From Bacilli bacterium (lineage in GTDB: Bacteria > Bacillota_I > Bacilli_A > RF39 > UBA660), in the NCBI GenBank assembly GCA_028709545.1, contig JAQVWT010000006.1:1-32566 (forward strand): a stretch of DNA of 32,566 nucleotides. Reading direction: 5' to 3'. Shown piece after piece: positions 27,385 through 32,566 of this stretch. The translations under genes and the position numbers were made by a program. The number at the start of each line of letters is the position of its first letter. The stretch's first letter is position 1. A model generated the notes under the pieces. The model made no database searches. It had not been told where the DNA came from and saw only the letters and a program-made list of their open reading frames with translations.

Positions 27385-28353
27385 ATGGGACTATTTAATA
27401 AATTTAAACAAATATTTGTGCCTGGGAACAAAGAAAATATTGCTGCATATGATAAAGGTCTTGAAAAGACTAGAAAAGAATTTGTCAGTGAACTTAATTT
27501 ACTTGGTCTTAAATTTCATAAAGTGACAGATGATTACTATGATGAACTCGAACATATTTTAATTAAAGCTGATATCGGTGTTAAAACTGTTCACAATTTT
27601 CTTAATCGACTAAAAAAGAGAGTTAAAGAGGAAAGTATAAGTGATCCTAAATTTTTACAAGAAGTTATTGTTGATGAACTTTTTATGATTTATGTTGAAG
27701 GCGAGTCTCTAACTGATAAAATAAAAATGGCGGAAACTGGTCCAACGGTTATTTTAACAGTCGGGGTTAATGGAGTAGGTAAAACAACAACGATTGGGAA
27801 GCTTGCTAGTAAATATATTAAGGAAGGCAAAAAAGTAATGCTTGTTGCCGGTGATACTTTTAGAGCTGGAGCAGTTCCCCAACTTGAGGAGTGGGCTAAA
27901 ACCACCGGTTCTCTATTTGTTGGCAAAGAAAAGGCTGATCCTGCCAGTGTTATCTTTGATGGCCTTGATAAGGCCTTAAAAGAAAACGTTGATATAGTTT
28001 TAATTGATACAGCTGGAAGACTTCAAAATAAAGTGAATTTAATGAATGAACTGGAAAAGATAAATAAAGTAATAGGTAAACATATCCCAGATGCTCCTCA
28101 TGAAACCTTATTAATAATTGATGCAACTACTGGCCAAAATGGAATTAGCCAAGCCTCTAGCTTTAAAGAAATAACAAATATTACCGGAATAGTTTTGACT
28201 AAACTTGATGGAACAGCTAAAGGTGGAATAGTTTTAGCTATTAAAGAAGAAGTTAATCTTCCCGTTAAATTTATTGGCTTAGGTGAGGGCGTCAATGATT
28301 TAAAACCATTTGATATTGAAGAATATATTTATGGTTTATTTAAGGATATGTGA
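27385..28353 (+). CDS. ftsY: Signal recognition particle receptor FtsY
   Basis: VGVNGVGKTTTIGKLA, AGDTFRAGAVPQLEEW, VLIDTAGRLQNKVNLMNEL, TKLDGTAKGG, IGLGEGVNDLKPF. Confidence 0.98.
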   Translation: MGLFNKFKQIFVPGNKENIAAYDKGLEKTRKEFVSELNLLGLKFHKVTDDYYDELEHILIKADIGVKTVHNFLNRLKKRVKEESISDPKFLQEVIVDELFMIYVEGESLTDKIKMAETGPTVILTVGVNGVGKTTTIGKLASKYIKEGKKVMLVAGDTFRAGAVPQLEEWAKTTGSLFVGKEKADPASVIFDGLDKALKENVDIVLIDTAGRLQNKVNLMNELEKINKVIGKHIPDAPHETLLIIDATTGQNGISQASSFKEITNITGIVLTKLDGTAKGGIVLAIKEEVNLPVKFIGLGEGVNDLKPFDIEEYIYGLFKDM

Positions 28354-28637
28354 AAATGGAAAATATTTTATATTATAGTAATTTATATGATTACTATGGA
28401 AAATTACTAACTGATACGCAAATTAAATATTTTGAAGAATATTATTTTAATAATTTATCTCTTCAAGAGATAGCTGATATTTATCAGGTATCTAAAAATG
28501 CGATAAGTAAAACTTTAATTGAAATAACAAATAAATTAGATGACTATGAAACAAAATTACAACTATATCAAAATAGTAAACAAATAAAAAAAATATTAGA
28601 ACCTAATATTTTTAAAAAAATTGAAGAATATATTTAA
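28350..28637 (+). CDS. YlxM-like HTH protein (SRP-associated, UPF0122)
   Basis: YDYYGKLLTDTQIKYFEEYYFNNLSLQEIADIYQVSKNAISKTL; overlaps ftsY stop. Confidence 0.88.
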   Translation: MKMENILYYSNLYDYYGKLLTDTQIKYFEEYYFNNLSLQEIADIYQVSKNAISKTLIEITNKLDDYETKLQLYQNSKQIKKILEPNIFKKIEEYI

Positions 28638-28663
28638 AGCAAAATCATTTGATTTTGCTTTTA
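28637..28663. terminator. Bidirectional terminator AAGCAAAATCA/TGATTTTGCTT
   Basis: 11-bp perfect stem with A/T flanks between convergent genes. Confidence 0.8.
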
Positions 28664-29052
28664 TGATTAAAATAACTAAAAACATTAATAGTAATAATGG
28701 GAATAAATAACATTATAGTACTCACTATATTATTAATATTTCCTTTAATATCAAGAGCTAAAATAAACAACATAAACCAAAGAAGAATACTAATAAATTG
28801 AAATTTTAAATCTTTATAAATAAATGAGATTAAACTAAAAATAGTTATTAAACATAAAGTTAAGATAATTAAAGCCCACCAAGTACTAGTAAACATATTT
28901 TCAATTAATAAAGCTAAATCAACTTCTTTATAAATAATACTCTCTTGATAAGATAATCTATCTATATAATTAAAATAAAAGAGGGTCCATAGACATAATA
29001 CACTTTCAAGTGTTACTGTAATAAATAATAATTTACTTCTTTTTTTAAACAT
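28645..29052 (-). CDS. Hypothetical membrane protein (135 aa)
   Basis: Several hydrophobic segments; overlaps upstream DHH gene by 8 nt. Confidence 0.7.
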   Translation of the reverse strand: MFKKRSKLLFITVTLESVLCLWTLFYFNYIDRLSYQESIIYKEVDLALLIENMFTSTWWALIILTLCLITIFSLISFIYKDLKFQFISILLWFMLFILALDIKGNINNIVSTIMLFIPIITINVFSYFNHKSKIK

Positions 29053-29923
29053 TTAAACCATTTCTTTCTAAAAAATCTAAGGCATCTTTTAATACAATTG
29101 TTGATCTTGAAGCAATTATATTATACTTTTTTTCAAAATATAAATCATTATATTTAAAAAATAAATATGTCTCTTTTTCATGGTAGTTAACCCAAATACC
29201 TAATATATTTTTTTCTCCCTTTTGGATAAAATTTTTATAATCTTCTTTTAAATCATTATTCAGAGCTTCAATAATACTTCCTTCAAATTTAATATCATTA
29301 AAAAGATAATTTTTATGATTAGAAGTAATAAAAGCTTTTTCTTTATTAATTAGATTTGTTGGCGTAAAGTATTTTAAGAAAGTATCACTAAAATCAGGAT
29401 TAAAGCCCAGCTCTTTAATAATCTTTTTATCAGAATCTTTATATCTAGAATTATTACCATAAGAACTATCATCTAAAGTAGCATGATAAATTTGCTTTTT
29501 TTGAATCTCACTAAATTGATATTCATCTTTAAAAATTAGGTAAATAGCAATTGCTGTTGAACATACATCCATAAATATAGCATTATTAATACTTTTATTA
29601 TTTGGATGGTGATCAAGCACGCCTATTACTAAAGAAGAATCATTTACGCTTTGAGAAACGTCATTATGGTCAACTAAAAAGTATTTATAATTAAAAATTT
29701 CATCTTTTTTTATAATTACAGGTTTATAATCTAGACAATCTTTGACAACTTTTTTAATCTCTAAATTCTCCATATCTTTTTCTAATATCCCATATTTAGC
29801 ATCAAGACCAGCATCACAAAATATATCCGCCATTAATTTAGAAGATATCATTGAATCTGGATCAGGTGTACTATGACCAATTACTATTATATTTTTATAA
29901 TTTTTAAATTTATTTATTTCCAT
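29045..29923 (-). CDS. DHH-family phosphohydrolase, PpaC-like (Mn-dependent inorganic pyrophosphatase type)
   Basis: IGHSTPDPDSMISSKL, LVDHNDVSQSV, GVLDHHP motifs. Confidence 0.82.
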   Translation of the reverse strand: MEINKFKNYKNIIVIGHSTPDPDSMISSKLMADIFCDAGLDAKYGILEKDMENLEIKKVVKDCLDYKPVIIKKDEIFNYKYFLVDHNDVSQSVNDSSLVIGVLDHHPNNKSINNAIFMDVCSTAIAIYLIFKDEYQFSEIQKKQIYHATLDDSSYGNNSRYKDSDKKIIKELGFNPDFSDTFLKYFTPTNLINKEKAFITSNHKNYLFNDIKFEGSIIEALNNDLKEDYKNFIQKGEKNILGIWVNYHEKETYLFFKYNDLYFEKKYNIIASRSTIVLKDALDFLERNGLNV

Positions 29924-30031
29924 ATCTTTATTCTATCAAAGAAATGATATTTTATCATTAATTTTAGCTTAAAGGTTAAAATTTTTAAAAGTAGTGTTAT
30001 AATAATGCGGAAATGAAAGGAAGAATAAGTT

Positions 30032-30457
30032 TTGGAAAATCAAACAAATAATATTGAAGAAGTTCTAAATCAAGAAACTATATTAATACTTGAATTAGAT
30101 TTAATATTACCGTGTATTCCATCAAGACTTAAAGCTAACCTAACAGAAGCAAAAGTCGAAAAACTAGTCGATATTTATCATAAAGGTTTAATTTGCTTAG
30201 GTTGGAATGATAATAATGTTCAAGAAGTATGTTTCACCTTAACAGGAAAATATGAAGTGTTTAAAGTTAAATATGCTGATGAAATTCTATGCTTTAAAGA
30301 ACATCTTAAAATGCGTGGTTATAGTTATAATTCAAAAGAATTAGACGGATTTCTATTAAATCAAGATTTATCAAGACCAGTTGAAGAATTATTAACATTT
30401 AATAATTTTGATGAATACTGGGCAGCTTATGGTCAATATTTTGAAAGCAAGCGTTAG
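30032..30457 (+). CDS. Hypothetical protein (141 aa)
   Basis: ORF with TTG start, GAAAGGAAG SD, TATAAT-like -10 upstream. Confidence 0.65.
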   Translation: MENQTNNIEEVLNQETILILELDLILPCIPSRLKANLTEAKVEKLVDIYHKGLICLGWNDNNVQEVCFTLTGKYEVFKVKYADEILCFKEHLKMRGYSYNSKELDGFLLNQDLSRPVEELLTFNNFDEYWAAYGQYFESKR

Positions 30458-30475
30458 CTTGTTTTCTTAATAATA

Positions 30476-30507
30476 AAAAGATCACACATTATTTTGTGTG
30501 ATCTTTT
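30476..30507. terminator. Hairpin AAAAGATCACACA/TGTGTGATCTTTT (bidirectional terminator)
   Basis: 13-bp perfect inverted repeat with 6-nt loop. Confidence 0.8.
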
Positions 30508-30573
30508 AAGAAGGTAAAATAATATCTTACCTTCTTAATAATAATATATGTAATTTCTTTTTAAATATACATA

Positions 30574-31371
30574 TTAATTAATAAAATTAATATTAATTTC
30601 TCCAATGCCACTGTCTATTTTTAAATTATTTTTCCCAGTACCATATATTATATCATTAGGTTGGTTAACTTTATCTATATAGATACTACCAATTCCTTTC
30701 GTAATATCTAGTCGATATTCTTCTTTATTATTAAGATTTAAATTAACTTTACCAACACCACTGTCAATTTTACTATTTCCAGTAATTTCTGAATTAATAG
30801 CTATATTTCCAATTCCTGCATCTAAGTCTAAATTATTTAGTTTAGATTTATCAATAAGAAACTCTCCAACCCCACCATTAATAATTGTATTATTAAAATG
30901 TGAATTATTAATAGTTACAGTTCCAGCTCCCTGATTTATTTTAAAATCATTTGCTAAAATTCCTTCAATTTTTATTTTTCCGGCACCACTATCAATTATA
31001 ACTTCTGATAGTAAATGATTTTTAGGAATATATAATATTATATTAGAAGCGTTTTTTTGATAAAACCACCTTGTGTTTTCATCAATTTTTAAAGTGTTAT
31101 TTATATATGTTTCTTTAAAACTCTTAGAGGCTTCACTTACAACAAGTTTAAATGAAGTGCCTTCTTTAATAACTAGACTAGCAGCACCTATATCAATATC
31201 AATATTTTCAATATAACTATATGTATTAGAATACTCCTCAGAGTTTTTAACTGGGTTTGCTATTTTAATAACTAAAGCAACACCAAATAGTAGAGCGCTA
31301 ACTATATTAGTTATGATAAATACTGCAAAGCAAACAGCAATTATTTTAATGCTTTTTTGTAAACCGCTCAT
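30574..31371 (-). CDS. DUF4097-like beta-helical envelope protein
   Basis: N-terminal TM; repeating DSGAGKIKIEG / GAGTVTINNS / GVGEFLIDKS / GIGNIAINSE units. Confidence 0.78.
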   Translation of the reverse strand: MSGLQKSIKIIAVCFAVFIITNIVSALLFGVALVIKIANPVKNSEEYSNTYSYIENIDIDIGAASLVIKEGTSFKLVVSEASKSFKETYINNTLKIDENTRWFYQKNASNIILYIPKNHLLSEVIIDSGAGKIKIEGILANDFKINQGAGTVTINNSHFNNTIINGGVGEFLIDKSKLNNLDLDAGIGNIAINSEITGNSKIDSGVGKVNLNLNNKEEYRLDITKGIGSIYIDKVNQPNDIIYGTGKNNLKIDSGIGEININFIN

Positions 31372-32045
31372 TTTATATCAAGTCCTCCAAATAAACAGAA
31401 AGATTCAATGTAAATTGTTTTTTTATTCGTAGTTTTATTTGGAATTTTGTTAGATACACCTCCAAAAATTGGGGTTGATTTTATTTTTATATTTACGTCA
31501 CTTGGAACAATTATTTTAATACCAGCAAATACAGAACTTGTTTTTATAATAGTTTCTTTATCAATATCTGCTTTAGTTAAATCTAAGATGATACTACCAA
31601 AAACTGCATCTAAGTTAGCACCACTAAATTTTTCGTTATCTTTATCAATTTTTTGTTCTGCAAAAGTTGCTACTATTGATTCTAATCCATCTTTATTAAT
31701 GGTTTTGAATTTTTCAGTTACTTTATTTTTAATAACATTATTGAAAATAATAGATAATCCAATAATAATAAAGATTGACGGTATAATTAAAATACCAATA
31801 ATTTCAAAGTCAATAATACCTCGCACAGATAAAAGTAAGATTGATCCTATTAGGAGACCAATTATATTACCTGTTATATCTCCTTTGTTTTTAAATAGTC
31901 CGATAAAGTTAGGAATAATAATGAATAGAGTCCACCAACCATTAAAAAATATTTCTATATTAGTTAGTCCTAGAGCATTAGTTCCTAATATAAGACCAAG
32001 CAGAATAAAGATTAACCCCCACATTACTTTGTTTAATTGATTCAT
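31368..32045 (-). CDS. LiaF/LiaI-like membrane protein (cell-wall stress response type)
   Basis: WGLIFILLGLILGTNALG...NGWWTLFIIIPNFIGLFKN and C-terminal LDAVFGSIILDLTKADI...ASSVFAGIKIIVPSDV-like region. Confidence 0.8.
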   Translation of the reverse strand: MNQLNKVMWGLIFILLGLILGTNALGLTNIEIFFNGWWTLFIIIPNFIGLFKNKGDITGNIIGLLIGSILLLSVRGIIDFEIIGILIIPSIFIIIGLSIIFNNVIKNKVTEKFKTINKDGLESIVATFAEQKIDKDNEKFSGANLDAVFGSIILDLTKADIDKETIIKTSSVFAGIKIIVPSDVNIKIKSTPIFGGVSNKIPNKTTNKKTIYIESFCLFGGLDIK

Positions 32046-32174
32046 ATAAACCTCTTTTCTAATATAATTATATGCTAATTTTAGTTTATAGTAAAGAAAT
32101 TTGCAAACTAAAGCATCATGTTTCTATTCTTAGAATCTTTTCGTTAGTAAATTAAAATCTTCGCCCAAAAACAA

Positions 32175-32201
32175 GCAAACCCTTATAATATAAGGGTTTG
32201 C
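32175..32201. repeat. 12-bp perfect inverted repeat GCAAACCCTTAT-AAT-ATAAGGGTTTGC
   Basis: Direct reading; possible terminator between the LiaF-like gene and the IS fragment. Confidence 0.8.
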
Positions 32202-32271
32202 AATGGATAAGTTAGCTGTTTTTTGGTATAATTAGTTTGATAATAAAATACAAAAAGGAGCAACTTAACCA

Positions 32272-32566
32272 TGAATAATATAACACAAAAAACATTTTTT
32301 GACTATGAAGAAATAGAAATTTTAGGTGACCTAGAAAGATTAGTGCTTTTTTAGATAATATTGAAGACAACGAACTTTGCGAAACTCTTCAAAAAGCCAG
32401 AGATAATGGTAGAGATGATTACCCTATTAGAACAATGCTCAATCTTATTTATGCAATGGAGATTTTTGGACACAGAACTTTCTAGGAATTCTGGATTAAG
32501 AAAAATTTGTGGATTAAAAGATGAAGATTACTTATATCTAGGCAAAAGGAATCATTTTCTTAGAAT
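32272..32566 (+). pseudogene. Decayed/frameshifted transposase N-terminus (IS1182/IS5-like DUF772 type), continues past window edge
   Basis: MNNITQKTFFDYEEIEILGDLERLVLF* then +frame LDNIEDNELCETLQKARDNGRDDYPIRTMLNLIYAMEIFGHRTF* then SRNSGLRKICGLKDEDYLYLG; SD AAGGAGC. Confidence 0.7.

Noticed and set aside
31447-32040. Plus-strand 197-aa ORF
   Set aside because: Antisense to the LiaF-like gene; composition is the complement of a membrane protein and no SD is seen
1-32566. Mycoplasma-type recoding of TGA as Trp
   Set aside because: Well supported genes terminate at TGA (e.g. 22608-22610, ftsY at 28351-28353) and Trp is encoded by TGG

Overview
AT-rich window, probably from a chromosome of a gut-type Firmicutes/Mollicutes-like bacterium (standard genetic code; TGA is used as stop). 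Taxonomy is inference only. Main contents: (i) the 3' end of an FtsW/RodA-family gene; (ii) a metallophosphoesterase and a CPBP protease on the minus strand; (iii) a plus-strand operon (about 2.3-10.5 kb) encoding a minimal Tad-like machine (SAF/CpaB-like, CpaF-like ATPase, TadB- and TadC-like proteins) together with a 1124-aa Cys-rich secreted protein carrying a possible thioester domain; (iv) a roughly 390-nt intergenic unit with its own promoter, several hairpins and a terminator, probably a structured ncRNA I cannot assign; (v) a four-gene operon (11.0-16.1 kb) with a membrane-anchored McrB-like AAA+ ATPase, a DUF2357/McrC-like partner without an obvious nuclease domain, and a single-pass surface protein with about ten 12-aa DxDGDGxPD repeats; (vi) a split, divergent dcw cluster (ftsI/spoVD-mraY-ftsW on minus, murG-ftsQ on plus); between its two halves lies a secreted protein whose 3' end has the hallmarks of a diversity-generating retroelement (DGR) variable region (local GC jump, A depletion, consecutive NNC codons, GC-rich hairpin just downstream), with no reverse transcriptase in the window; (vii) queH, an orphan type IV prepilin-like gene, ftsY and ylxM; (viii) a PpaC-like DHH phosphohydrolase, a DUF4097-like/LiaF-like pair and a decayed transposase fragment at the right edge. 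Strongest leads are the remote DGR target, the membrane AAA+/DUF2357/Ca-repeat operon, the Tad-like/Cys-rich protein operon and the unassigned ncRNA. All family assignments come from motif recognition by eye; no database search was run.
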